The notes beneath the pieces are model-generated. The model saw only the letters and a program-made list of their open reading frames with translations. It had not been told where the DNA came from and did no database searches. Position numbers and translations under genes: made by a program. Source: Cyrtodaria siliqua (taxonomy: Eukaryota > Mollusca > Bivalvia > Adapedonta > Hiatellidae). Taken from it: 64,000 nucleotides of DNA. The DNA is taken from positions 62,001 to 126,000 of the forward strand of contig JAWPHD010007108.1 in assembly GCA_037043455.1 (NCBI GenBank). Reading direction: 5' to 3'. The first letter of the stretch is position 1. Each line of letters begins with the position of its first letter. This document shows, in pieces, positions 29,866-42,429 of the stretch.

Positions 29866-30128
29866 AAGGACTTTATGTTAAATGTGTGCATGATTTGGCA
29901 AAGTTTACACATGCGTTAACTTCAAAAATAATGAATGTAATCCTATAATAACTTCCGACTGCATACAACATTGTGCTTGAAAGTTGTCTTATTTATATTC
30001 ACATTGGATACTTCTCTTAAGGTCAATTGACAGATTGAGTCATTTTAAAAACATTTTAATAAAGAAAAATAAGGGTGTGTAAATAATATTCAAATTTTGA
30101 TCGTCATGTTTTGTTTAAATAATAAAAC

Positions 30129-30450
30129 GAGGCCGTGGAGGCCCCGGATAAGCATGTTTGACTCTGAATCCGGAGATCACAGGTTAGAGCCTCAATGGCG
30201 CCACTAGGTTATGTCAGTGTCCTTAGGCACAACACTTTCCCTAGTCTCGTCTCAAAATGAGATGGGTACATAAACGGGGCAGTCCCGTGTATCAGACTCT
30301 ATCCTTTGAGCACGTTAAAAGAACCATAGGAATCTATTCAACAGTAAGAGTGGGGCAGTGTTCCCCGATTCCTGTTTCCTCTCCCTCTGGTGCGTGATTG
30401 AAATAACCTGAATAATATGTTGATGAGCCATTAAACAACAGTTCAATGAT
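30129..30450 (+). repeat. tRNA-derived SINE, copy 1
   Basis: tRNA-like head with AGGTTAGAGCCTCAATGG (box B-like), then GGCACAACACTTTCCCTAGT, GGGGCAGTCCCGTGTATC and GAGCACGTTAAAAGAACCAT, ending TTGATGAGCCATTAAACAAC. The same element is inverted at 50210-50490, and a fragment at 51440-51575. Confidence 0.8.
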
Positions 30451-31098
30451 TAGGCTAGTTGCCATTGGAAATGTCTAGTCAGGCAAGTGACGGACATCCA
30501 GATTTAGAATTGGCACATGCCCACACCCAAAATCAACTTGCCTGGGGCTCTGGCAACCATATTTATGGAGCACTGACATTCATTTTGATGCACTCCGGTG
30601 TTCAAAAGTTTGCACTTCATTAACATGTATATATGCATCTTTATTGAATGATCTTCTTTTATGAAATTTGTTTGCCATCCTCATAATATTCAAGTTTTTC
30701 TTCTGTGGTCGAAATATACAGTTGTTCATCACCATAATTATAAAGAGTTAAATAGCAGATGAGGTATAACTGATTACAATTTTTTGCGTGTTGTAACCCT
30801 CGCAATAAGGTTAACACGGAAAAATACCTTTTTCATACATGTAGCTTCCAGAGGTCTAAACATTTGATGCCCTTGAAAAACAAAGCTTGACCTTGAAAAT
30901 GTATAATCTTTAGAAATAGTTAACCTCAACGGGACCTCTGAAAATTTATTTAAGACAACACAAACTTGAAAAGGTAGTAGAGTGTTTGGGCATCTTGTTT
31001 CTAAATTGCATTATTGTTATATTCCTTCATCAAATTAAATATATTTCTTGTGATCAAAATATGACGTTTTGAAATTACTGGTTTCCTATTTATTTCAG
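30451..31098. other. No gene recognised; likely intron or 5' flank of the transposase gene
   Basis: AT-rich, no coding frame. It ends in TTCCTATTTATTTCAG (to 31098), a good splice acceptor for the next open frame. Confidence 0.4.
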
Positions 31099-31555
31099 TG
31101 TACATGAACAAATGCGACATTCAAATGAAGACAAACGCAAAGAAAGGAAAAGAAAAAGAATACAGCAGCGGCAGCAAAAAAACACTCTGACAGCAGCTGG
31201 TTGCAACTCGTCAACATCCGTTAATTATGTTGTGAGCAAAAGTACTCAACAAACTGCTAGAAGTAGTCATACTGATCCAGGTGTTCTTGATGTAAATGAT
31301 CATGAAGCTGAAAAGCTCGAACAAATTGAAGGTTGGCTTAATGATTGCAACAGGCATAATTCTGATCAGGATGCAGAGCATTTAAAATTCAGCGATGTAT
31401 TGCGTCCCCACACTGAATCGCTACATATACAGCTTGAAAAAAGGAAAACTGATAAGGCACTTAAATATGCCGAAACATGCCTTGACATAGCAAATTCATT
31501 TAAATATCGGCTTCGTTCAAAATCTCGTGAAGCCGCCAAAGCAATTCAATCTTGA
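31099..31555 (+). CDS. Basic/coiled-coil protein or 5' exon upstream of transposase
   Basis: Begins after the splice acceptor at 31098; the first ATG is at 31112 and the frame ends at TGA 31553-31555. From the ATG it is 147 residues. The first ~25 are very basic (KRKERKRKRIQQRQQK), the middle is polar, and the end is charged and helical (HIQLEKRKTDKALKYAETCL, YRLRSKSREAAKAIQ). I do not recognise it. It ends 50 bp before the transposase ATG on the same strand and could be the element's accessory DNA-binding protein, or an exon of a host gene. Confidence 0.5.
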
Positions 31556-31604
31556 AAAAATCTGACTATTAAAAGTTTCGTCACTTGAGCTATAATTTTA
31601 AAAA

Positions 31605-34082
31605 ATGGCTAGTGGGGGCATATCTAGTTTGCATCAAGCTTTTAGAAACAAACTGAAAAGACAGCGTTGTCCTGGCTGCAGCAATTACTTTTCTCAAAGA
31701 AATTTCATAAACCATAAACATGTAATTTTTCAGAACAGTAATTGGATATGCCATACCGGAACCACTAACGCACTGCATGTAGATAGCAACATTTTAAAAT
31801 CATCAGAGGTTGTTAATGAAGTTGAAAAAGAAGACAGTGATGCCAATGATACCCCCGAAGCGCAATTCAGATCTGTCATTTACCATAGCATAAAACATCG
31901 ATTATGTAAGAATGACATTTCAGAGGACATATATTCTGATGGTTCAGATGATGGTGACATCATAGATGAAATCTGGCCAAGTATTGAACTTGATGAAGTA
32001 ATTCAGGATGTTTTTAATGCTGAAGAAGAAAAGGAAGTTGCAGTTAAAAATCTTCAGAAATCGTCGCATATAGGTTCACTTGTAGCTTGGTTTTGTATTT
32101 TTATATGTATTTGGCAAGCAGTACACATGATACCAGATAATGTTGTTAGTGAGATTCTGTCATTCTTTTCTGTATTTTTCAATGTTAGCTCGGCCTTTTC
32201 ATCAACAATGAAAGACATATCTGCAGTTATTCCTGGTACACTTTATCTTCTTTGGAAGTCTATGGGTATTAATAGAAATAACTTCGAAAAGTATGTTGTA
32301 TGTAAAAAATGCTACACTTTGTACAAATACGATGAGTGTTTTCAAATAGTTGAAGGCGAAAAAATTTCAAAAAATTGTTCTTATGTCATTTTTCCGAATC
32401 ACACACAAAAGGCTCGTAGGAAAGCTTGTGGTGAGTTATTGTTGAAAAGGGTAAACCTTGACGGGGGAAAGACGATACTGTATCCGTTTAAAGTGTACAG
32501 TTACAAATCTATAAAAGATACCTTGCAACGGTTTGTTCTGCAACCAAAATTTGAAGAGTCATGTGAAAATTGGAGGGAGAGAACTATAAAAACGGGAGAA
32601 TAGGCAGACATCTATGATGGAAAAGTTTGGAAGGAATTTGACAAATTTCTAGAAACTGAAGGTCATTATGGAATTATGCTGAACCTGGACTGGTTTCAGC
32701 CCTTTGATCATGTCAAATACTCTGTAGGTGTTTTGTATGCAGTCGTCCTAAATTTACCTAGGAATGAAAGGTTTAAAATAAAGAATGTTTTGCTGATTGG
32801 TGTCATTCCGGATATGTTCAAAGAGCCATCCACCAATACTTTTGTGAAACCTCTAACAGATGAGTTGCAAATAGCTTGGGCTGAGGGATTTAAGCTTAAT
32901 TCTTTTAATTCAAAGGGTACTTTAAAAACCTTTAACGTTGCATTAATGTGTGTTGGGTGTGACATTCCTGCGACAAGGAAACTATGTGGACTTTTAGGAC
33001 ATGCAGCCTCACTTGGTTGTTCACGTTGTAAGAAAGTATTTCCTGGTGGTACTGGTGAGAAAGACTATTCAGGCTTTAATAGAAGTCAGTGGGTAAAAAG
33101 GGATCTCAAAACACACATGGAAGATGTACACCTTGTGAGGAACACTAGAAATGCGACTCAAAAAGGTGAAATGGAATCAAAACTAGGTGTGAGATACTCT
33201 ACTCTCTCTGATTTAGAATACTTTGATCCAATTAAAATGGCCGTAATTGACCCTATGCACAATTTGTTTCTTGGAACAGCAAAACTAATGTTAAAGCTTT
33301 GGCTAGCGAAGAAACTAGTATCTGACGAAGATCTGTCGCTCATTCAAAGTCGTGTCAACAGTATAAATGTTGCATCTAACATGGGTAAAATTCCAAGGAA
33401 GATTGCATCATCTTTTAGTGGTTTTACTGCTGAGCAGTGGATGAACTGGACACATATTTTCTCTATAATAGCACTGCAAGGAATTCTTGGGCATTCATAT
33501 TTGGAGAATTGGAGAAAATTTGTTCTTGCTTCTCGTATTCTTTGCCAAAAGTATCTGTCCGATAGGGACATCGACAATTTTGATAAACTTACCATTTCAT
33601 TCTGTGAGGAATTTGAAGTTCTTTATGGTAAAGATGCAGTAACTCCAAATATGCATTTACATGGCCATATGATTGAATGTTTAAAAGATTATGGACCAGT
33701 GTACTCTTTTTGGTTGTTTAGCTTTGAGCTCTATAATGGTCACTTGGGTGGGTTACCAAATAACAATCGGTCAGTAGAAGTGCAGATGATGAGAAGATTC
33801 TTAAGAGATGCTCTCGTTTCATCTGTGAATTATCCAGAAGAATTTAAAGATGACTTCGAAACCATTTTTCAGAATATCCAAAAAGCAAAACAAGAGGAGC
33901 AAATGGACTTTCAAACTCTATCACTGTACAGTAACATGTCCGAACCTTGTATTAACCTTTTAGAGCAGCAATGGGATAATATCAGCAGTTACTTAGTGAC
34001 GTCCCATACCAATGTAGAATTGGAGCCCAGTGAATGTAGTTTTTTTGAAGAAAACGTACACATATATGTATCCAGCCATTGA
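31605..34082 (+). pseudogene. tnp2-type (EnSpm/CACTA-like) transposase, interrupted
   Basis: ATG at 31605. The first part (332 codons) has CPGCSNYFSQRNFINHKH (possible zinc site), a hydrophobic stretch, and a second Cys cluster (CKKCYTLYKYDEC...CSYVIFPNH...RRKACGELLL). It stops at TAG 32601-32603, then continues in the same frame as DIYDGKVWKEF and NLDWFQPFDH, and includes the conserved CDIPATRKLCGLLGHAASLG, CSRC and DPMHNLFLG, later NMHLHGHM. These blocks and their order match the tnp2-like transposases of CACTA-type elements (family knowledge). The D-H-rich blocks are the likely catalytic region. One nonsense codon and the frameshift near 34030-34082 make it defective. Terminal CACTA repeats were not found, so the element limits are unknown. 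Confidence 0.8.
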
Positions 34083-34539
34083 TTTTTCTGACCATCAGGT
34101 CAGATTTCCTTTATCAGCAAGACGCTGCAAACTGGTCAGAGCTGGAAATGAAATATTCGGTTGTGAAAAATCACGACACAAGAGGTCTTCTTTGATTCAA
34201 GCACATTGGACAGATGGCAGTGGGAACATTTCAACTGAAGCTGTTTTAACACCTGGTAGAATTCAGTACTTTTTGGTCAACAATTTGATTGCTAACACAG
34301 TGGTAAAGAGTCACATATTAGCTTATGTGAACTGGTGTGAAGCAATTTCACCATCCTCTCTGAAAGGTGTATGTGGTGAGCCTGTAGAAGTTTGGATGAA
34401 GGACATATACAGTGTTCAAGGCGCAAGTTCTTTTATTCCACTGCAGCGGGTTTTGAGTCAGTTTATCCAAGTAGATGGTAAACTTAAAGGAAAAGATGTT
34501 GTCTTTGTTATTCCTCAAAATAAAATGTTCTTTAGTTAA
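34050..34539 (+). pseudogene. C-terminal part of the transposase, in another frame
   Basis: The frame shifts by +1 somewhere in 34030-34082 and stays open to TAA 34537-34539. It contains DHQVRFPLSARRCKLVRAG, RIQYFLVNNL, ILAYVNWCEAI, PVEVWMKDIYS and SSFIPLQRVLSQF, the C-terminal pattern seen in this transposase family. Whether an intron or a one-base indel joins the two parts cannot be told. No usable ATG is needed if it is the same protein. Confidence 0.7.
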
Positions 34540-35073
34540 ATCTATAAATGGACAAGCTATAACTATGTAAAGGCAATATTCTCAATGACATTCTCAATAC
34601 TTGAATATTACTTTCAGTCATGACAGAATGTAATTAATTGGACAGTATCATGATTTTATAGTCTTATTTTTTAAAAATATAATTAAGTATTCACTCTTAC
34701 CTAAAGCTAGGATAATGTTAAGACTTCCATATATGGAATGTGTAAAAGGTTAGGATAATGTTGAAAATAGCTTGCACTTTTTACATGTATATGAGAAAAA
34801 CTCTTTGCCAAAGAACAAATTGATTTTAATGAACAATAGATAGAAGTTCATTAGTACGAGCTCATTTTGATACTTCTCTCCCTCCGGTAAGGTTTTATGT
34901 ATGGAAGTCACATGACTTGGTAGTAAAAAGTGTGTAATATTTGTTTATTTTTGGGTCGTAAGGGTGATATTGTAAGAGCCAGTTATACGTGATTCGGGTT
35001 TATGCGACACATTAATTAATTCTCAAAACTAAGAATGTTATTTCTAATAGAAGTAAAATCAAGTTAGAACCAA
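34540..35073. other. No gene recognised
   Basis: AT-rich 3' flank of the transposase. GTTAAGACTTCCATATATGG and GTTAGGATAATGTTGAAAA hint at a small repeat. No TIR was seen. Confidence 0.4.
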
Positions 35074-35230
35074 AATAAATTATTCTTTTCAGCATTTTGT
35101 CGTCTAATCAACACATTGGTTGTTGATCTGATAAAGAAAATTATTTGACTCGGACTTCGTCCCAGTCGAATAATTCTTTGCATCTGACTTCCAACCAGTG
35201 TAAGAAGACAAAATGCTGGAATAAATAAAT
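35074..35230. repeat. Foldback element 4
   Basis: CAGCATTTTGTCGTC (35090) pairs with GAAGACAAAATGCTG (to about 35218). Inner arm parts AGAAAATTATTTGACT and AGTCGAATAATTCTTT also pair. At the tip GGAC-ttc-GTCC forms a mini-stem separated by a C/C mismatch. No coding content. Confidence 0.8.
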
Positions 35231-35559
35231 AATTTCTTAAATAAAATTTACAGTTTTTTGCAAAGTTACACAAGTTTATTGCCATGAGTTGAAAGGGGAT
35301 TAAGAACCTGATATTTGTTTCCAGTATTCATCTTCATTATTATCATGTTTTGCTGATGATCATTCTCCATTCCAGTCTGATATGACCTTAGCTGTTGAAG
35401 GGTAGAAAAAAAAAACACAATCCATTGCCATGCAAATGTATAAATTCTGACCATCAAATGAAAAAAATAATTGATTAAAGCTTACAAGATATTTAAGATT
35501 TGGTGCAACATTGTTTTAAAATACAGTATTGTAGCAAATAATTGCATCACTCGTAGGTT

Positions 35560-37350
35560 GTTTTGCCAGATATCTTGTAAGACATTTCAGAATTACTATT
35601 GTGGTGTTTCACTCTTTACCTTGTAAGTCTTTAACATAGTCATTTCTCTTGCATAAGCAGGGTGTTTTTTCCTATTCCTTGTAAGATAAAATTTTAATTT
35701 GCATACAATATCTTGCAAAATATCTCGTGTAATGGGAGGGTGTTTTGCCCTGTACGTTGCAAGACATTACAAAATATCTTGCAATGGGAGGGTGTTTCGC
35801 CCTGTAACTTATAAAACATACACAATTTATCTTGCAATGGGAAGGGGTTTCGCACTGTACCTTGAAAAACATGACAAAAAATTATCTTGCAATCGGAGGG
35901 TGTTGCGCTCTGTACCTTGTAATACGTAAAACATAGCACACTTTATTTTGCAATGGGAGGGTGTTTCGCCCTGTACCTTGTAAAACATAGCACACTTTAT
36001 CTTGCAATGGGAGAGTGTTTTGCCCTGTACCTTGTAAGACATTACAAACTATATCTCTTGCAATTGGAGGGTGTTTCGCCCTGTACCTTGTAAACCATAG
36101 CACACTTTATCTTGCAATGGTAGGGTGTTTCGCTCTGTACCTTGTAAGACATTACAAAATATCTCTTGCAATGTGAGGGTGTTTCGCCCTGTACCTAGTA
36201 AAACATAGCACACTTTATCTTGCAATGGGAAGGTGTTTCGCCCTGTACCTTGTAAAACATAGCACACTTTATCTTGCAATGGGAGGGTGTTTCGCCTTGT
36301 ACCGTGTAAAACATTACAAATTACCTCTTGCAATGGGAGGGTGTTTCACCGTGTACCTTGTAAAACATTAAAAAATACCTCTTGCAATCGGAGGGTGTTT
36401 CGCCCTGTACCTTGTAAAACATAGCACACTTTATCTTGCAATGGGAGGGTGTTTCGCTCTGTACCTTGTAAAACATAGCACACTTTATCTTGCAATGTGA
36501 GGGTGTTTCGCCCTGTACCTTGTAAGACATTACAAACTATCTCTTGCAATGGGAGGGTGTTTCGCCCTGTACCTTGTAAAACCTAGCACACTTTATCTTG
36601 CAATGGGAGGGTGTTTCGCCCTGTACCTTGTAAGACATTACAAAATACCTCTTGCAATGGGAGGGTGTTTCGCCCTGTACCTTGTAATGCAATGGGAGGG
36701 TGTTTCGCCCTGTACCTTGTAAAACATAGCACACTTTATCTTGCAATGGGAGGGTGTTTCGCCCTGTACCTTGTAAGACATTACAAAATATATCTTGCAA
36801 TGGGAGGGTGTTTCGCCCTGTACCTTGTAAAACATTACAAAATACCTCTTGCAATGGGAGGGTGTTTCGCCCTGTACCTTGTAAAACATAGCACACTTTA
36901 TCTTGCAATGGGAGGGTGTTTCGCCCTGTACCTTGTAAAACATAGCACACTTTATCTTGCAATGGGAGGGTGTTTCGCCCTGTACCTTGTAAGACATTAC
37001 AAACTATCTCTTGCAATGAGAGGGTGTTTCGCCCTGTACCTTGTAAAACAAAGCACACTTTATCTTGCAATGGGAGGGTGTTTAGCCCTGTAACTTGTAA
37101 GACATTACACATTTTATCTTGCAATGGGAGGGAGTTTCGCCCTGTACATTGTAAGACATTACAAAATATCTCTTGCAATGGGAGGGTGTTTCGCTTTGTA
37201 CCTTGTAAAACATAACACAATTTATCTTGCAGTTGACGGGGGTTTCGTCCTGTACTTTGTAAAACATTACAAATTTATCTTGCAATGGGATCGGGTTTTG
37301 CCCAGTATCTTATAAAACGTTACAAAATGTATCTTGCAATTGGAGTTAGA
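35560..37350. repeat. Minisatellite, 54-bp unit, about 30 copies
   Basis: Unit CTTGCAATGGGAGGGTGTTT + CGCCCTGTACCTTGTAA + one of two tails, AACATAGCACACTTTAT or GACATTACAAAATATCT. The two tail types alternate irregularly. Central copies are nearly identical and the edges are decayed, the usual mark of unequal exchange. One unit is cut short near 36690. 54 is a multiple of three, so long open frames run through it on both strands. These are artefacts and not genes. Confidence 0.95.
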
Positions 37351-37479
37351 TATTCCATATTTCTTTTACGACTGGTATCTTTAGTCTCATTAAAACCATT
37401 CTAATTACGCTTTGATACTCTCCGTTATAGGATCTGACAACACTGCATTGGAGGTCACGTCAGATCGACCTTTCATCTT

Positions 37480-38105
37480 ACCAATATTCATGAGAAGATC
37501 AACTAAATTCAACCAATGAAATCGCGCGTTTCATATGAACTGTCAGATGATGTTCGACTTTCGAGTGAACTGAACAAACGAAAATCCACACAAAACACAT
37601 ATCCGGATAAAAAAAAAGGTCTCTTTGTGTTAGTGCTGTGTTTTTGCATGATAAATTCAAAGAAATGCACTAAATGGCATGTTTTACAGCAATAATACGA
37701 AGAAAAAATCATGGGCGCGGTCAATACCGAGAATATTGCAACATCAGGTTTTCTATATAGTACGCAATAATACCTCTGGCCCGCTTTAACCGCAGTTGAT
37801 AGCAACCTTCTGTTATTACCGGCGAGTGTAATTTTAGTGTGGGTTATGAGTCAACCCTACAAAGTATTTTTTTGGTATCACTATTGACAATCTTGATTTT
37901 ATTCGGCAAATATTCACTAATGGTTGATGTGTTATGTTTGACAACGATATTTTTTTGTGTTTTATAAGATAAAAGTTACAGACATTGTCTCTTTCAATAC
38001 CGAGCATAGACTGAAACGCGACATGCGCAGTGCAGCAGTCTATGCCTTAGTAGTGTAGAGTATCGTAGCGTGATAAAGGGTCTGATTTTAATGAGATTGC
38101 TGGTA
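37480..38105 (+). repeat. Dispersed ~650-bp repeat with tRNA-like core, copy 2
   Basis: Collinear with 20400-21090: AAATTCAAAGAAATGCACTA, CTGGCCCGCTTTAACCGCAG, CTGAAACGCGACATGCGCAG, GATAAAGGGTCTGATTTTAA. Same orientation as copy 1. Confidence 0.7.
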
Positions 38106-38581
38106 TGTTATAAATCAAGACAAAAAAAAATAATCTAGTTCGTTTATGAATGATCAGAGCAGCAGATAAGCTTTGGAAGTTAATTGGGTATTACCCCATA
38201 GTTTTGGTTTTAATTGTGTATTGGCGAAATTGAATTGAATTGGATATTGTTGAAAAATGTCTTAATCATACAGGTAATACCCTTCATTTTCATTTTAACT
38301 GGGTATTTACATATTTTAAGCAATTTAAGTATATGTATGCATTACTATTCAGTTGATTACACGCCTGGTGGTGTTACTAAAGTTTTAAGCAGATAAAAAT
38401 CAGCCATGGAACTCTTGTTTCCATTTCAGTGACATTTTTTCTTTTCTAATAAATTCGACTGCTGGTGTAAGCCGTTGCATGCATTCTAGAATCGATGAGT
38501 AACAAAATGTCCCATAAAATTCCACTCACTATTTTTAGTTCGCTTTGATTTGATTTTAATTGCGTTTTCAATCATTTTTAT

Positions 38582-39809
38582 CTCGACTGATCAGAGATCA
38601 GCAGAGCTTATGCCGTGGTGCGGCGTCCGTCGTCCGTCTGTCCGTAAACTTTTATTTGTAGCGACAACTCCTCTGAAACTACTGGATGGATATTCATGAA
38701 ACTTTACAGAAATGTTGCCCATAAAGTCTAGTTGATCCTAGCAAAAATTCATGTTGATTTGAAATCTAAGATGGCCGCCAAAGCTAAATATAGAGTTTTA
38801 AGTTTGTAGCGACTACTTCTTGAAAACTATAAGTGATATTGATATGGGACTTTTTCTAAAATGATCAGCATGACATGATGTTGATCCTTGTCGAAAATCG
38901 TTTTGATTCAACGTTAAACATGGCTGCCAGCGGCCATCTTTGTTTACATAGAATTATATAGTAAAAACTTGTAGCGACTACTCCTCTGAAACTACTTGAT
39001 GGATTGTCATGAAACTTTACAGGAATGTTGCTCTGGATGTCTAATTGATCCTAGCAAAATTTCAGATCTGCCAGAAATTCAAGATGGCCGTCACAGCTAA
39101 AAATAGATTTTTAAAAAATAAGTTTGTAGCGACTACTTCTTGATATGGGACTTTTTCTAAAGTGATCAGCATGACATGATGTTGATCCTTGTGGAAAATT
39201 ATTTTGATTCGACGTTAAATATGGCTGCCAGTGGCCATCTTTGGTTACATAGAGTTATATAGTAAAAACTTGTAGCGACTACTTCTCTGAAACTACTTGA
39301 CGGATGTTCATGGAACTTCACAGGAATGTTGCTCTTGATGTCTAGTTGATTCTAGAAAAAGTTCAGGTCGGCCGGAAATTCAAGATGGCCGCCACAGCTA
39401 AAAATAGATTTAAATTAAATAAGTTTGAAGCGACTACTTCTTCAAAACTATAAGAGATATTGATATGTGACTTTTTCTAAAATGATCAGTATGACATGAT
39501 GTTGGTCCTTGTCGAAAATCGTTTTGATTTGACGTTAAACATGGCTACCAGCGGCCATCTTTGTTTACATAGAGTTATATAATGAAAACTTGTAGCGACT
39601 ACTCCTCTGAAATTACTTGACGGATTTTCATGAAACTTCACAGGAATGTTGCTCTTAATGTCTAATTGATCCTAGCAAAATTTCAAGTCGGCCGGAAATT
39701 CAAGATGGCCGCCACGGTTAAAAATAGATTTTCAAAAAACAAGTCTGTAGCGACTACTTCCTGAAATCAAAATCAATCAGTAGAGCTTCAAGGTCATTGA
39801 CCTCTTGTT
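38582..39809 (-). repeat. AACAAGAGG-type mollusc repeat, inverted copy
   Basis: Reads as the reverse complement of 15747-16890. It starts with CTCGACTGATCAGAGATCAG and CCGTGGTGCGGCG, has three or four internal units (TTGTAGCGACTACT, AAGATGGCCG), and ends AAGGTCATTGACCTCTTGTT. With the first copy it forms a 23-kb-apart inverted pair. Confidence 0.8.
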
Positions 39810-40800
39810 AATTGGGTGTTTATGCAAATACGTCTATACTATGCCTATCTGTTGCTCTGAATGATTTTTTGTTGAGATCAGTGTAAATGCATGATATGAT
39901 GACACATCTGAACTATAAATATAAACTGCTGTAAAGTTGTATTGAAAAAAAAGAAAATTCAAAGTCCTAAAATAATGTAAATCTGTTAAGTTGAAGACGT
40001 TATTAGATTGTAAGAATTAAGTTGTTATTAAATTAAAACCACAAAAAAATGTTGTTTTCCCCTTAATTTAGATCCGAGCCACTGGCTCATGGTGAGGTAT
40101 TGTCATCAATTTGTATGTTGTCTGTTTTTATGCCCCAGGTCTCGAAGAGCCGGAGGTCATATAGTGTTCAAACCGTCTGTCCATCCGTTCCAATGTTTGT
40201 GTCCAGGCCATAACTTATAATATTGTATGTTGTAAATTATGCCCCCTGTCTTGAAGATATAATGTATAGTGTTTGGACATAGTGATAGTCAGTCGGTCTC
40301 GATGTTCATGTCATGGCTAAAACTTCAATAACGTTTGTTCTATTACTTTCAAACTTACCGCAATGAATAACCATCTTGTAATGATGTGCATAACACAAGA
40401 TCTGTAACTCTGTCTTGCAGTTCTGTGGATACCAGAGTTATGCCCCTTTACATGTCGCCTGCGTCTCAGGGATCACTTTGTCGTCTGTCATCCGTCACAC
40501 TTTAAGTAACCTGCAACCTTACCTTGACCAAAAGTATTTCACATATGTTCATAAAACTTCAGACAGTTCTTCATCTTAACTTAAAGCTGCTTAAGTCTAT
40601 ATTAATTGATTTCCTCTTTGTAGGCATGTCTTTATTTGTAACTTCATGTTCAACAGCTCATTGGGTATTTAACGCAGGACATCATTTAGTTTATAGACAC
40701 AAATTACATCAGAAATCAAAAATATTGAATGGTGTTATTACACTCCCACACCGCATGTTATATGATAAATACATTTAATTGCACATAAAATTTACAACTT
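39810..40800. other. No gene recognised; old mollusc repeat pieces
   Basis: TATGCCCC...TCGAAGAGCCGGAGGTC (40130) and TATGCCCCCTGTCTTGAAGA (40240) are two diverged copies of one phrase, ending near TTATGCCCCTTTACATGTCG (40450). The open frame at 40524-40778 has no recognised similarity. Confidence 0.4.
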
Positions 40801-42300
40801 TGTATATTTAAACATTTAATCACATATTTAAAACATGGTGTATGTATACATTTAATCACACTGTAAATTTGCTACATGGTGTATATATACATTTAATCAC
40901 ATCTTAAATTTGCAACATGGTGTATGTATATCTAATCACACCTTAAATTTACAACAGGGTATATATATACATTATATCACACATTGCATTTAGAATATGG
41001 TGTATGTATACATGTAATTGCACCTTACATTTTCAACGTGGTGTATATATACATTTAATCACACATTGCATTACAATATGGTGTATATATACATTTAATC
41101 ACACATTGCATTTACAATATGGTGTATGTATACATTTAATCATACCTTAAATTTACAACATGGCGTATATATACATTTAATCACACATTGCATTTACAAT
41201 ATGGTGTATGTATACATTTAATCGCACCTTAAATTTGCTATATGGTGTATATATACATTTAATCACACCTTAAATATGCTACATGGTGTATGTACACATT
41301 TAATCACACCTTAAATTTGCAACGTGGTGTATGTATACATTTAATCACACCTTAAATTTTAAACATGGTGTATGTATACATTTAATCACACCTTAAATAT
41401 GCTACATGGTGTATGTATACATTTAATCACACCTTAAATTTAAAACATGGTGTATGTATACATTTAATCACACATTGCATTACACTATGGTGTATGTATA
41501 CATTTAATCACACCTTAAATTTGCAACATGGTGTACGTATACATTTAGTCGCACCTTAAATTTGCAACATGGTGTATGTATACATTTAATCACACCTTAA
41601 ATTTGCAACATGGTGTATGCACACATTTAATCACACCTTAAATTTGCAACATGGTGTATATATACATTTAATCACACCTTAAATTTAAAACATGGTGTAT
41701 GTATACATTTAATCACACCTTAAATATGCTACATGGTGTATGTACACATTTAATCGCACCTTAAATTTACAACATGGTGTATATATACATTTAATCACAC
41801 CTTAAATTTAAAACATGGTGTATGTATACATTTAATCACACCTTAAAATTGCTACATGGTGTATGTACACATTTAATCACACCTTAAATTTGCTATATGG
41901 TGTATGTATACATTTAATCACACCTTAAATTTGCAACATGGTGTATGTATACATTTAATCACACCTTAAATTTACAACTTGGTGTATATATACATTTAAT
42001 CACACCTTAAATTTAAAACATGGTGTATGTATACATTTAATCACACCTTAAATTTAAAACATGGTGTATGTATACATTTAATCACACCTTAAATTAGCAA
42101 CATGGTGTAAATATACATTTAATTACATCTTAAATTTGCAACATGATGTATGTTTACATTTAATCGCACATTAAATTTGTAACATGGTATATAGTTACAT
42201 TTAATCAAAATTAAATTTGCAACATGGTATATTGGTACATTTAATCACACATTAAATGTGCAACATGGTGTATGTATACATTTAATCAAAATTAAACCCA
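40800..42300. repeat. Minisatellite, 41-bp unit, about 35 copies
   Basis: Unit ACATTTAATCACACCTTAAA + TTTGCAACATGGTGTATGTAT. Variants have TTTAAAACATGG, ATGCTACATGG or ACATTGCATTTACAATATGG. Copy-to-copy spacing is 41 bp where counted (for example 41881 to 41922). It ends beside the decayed zinc fingers. Confidence 0.93.
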
Positions 42301-42429
42301 ATTAAATTCGACATAAAAGTGAAAAACTTAATTTAGATATTTAAGTGTAATTAAATTGCTCGTAAATCCAGCACATGAAATTTGAATATATTTAAGCATA
42401 TTTAAGTTTTAATTAAATCCCTTATTTCA

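Noticed and set aside
35694..37220. Several long open frames on both strands
   Set aside because: They are the 54-bp minisatellite read in frame; the unit length is a multiple of three and there is no start or splice support.
35560..42300. CRISPR-like arrays
   Set aside because: Repeats are contiguous with no unique spacers, and the context is animal DNA; these are minisatellites.
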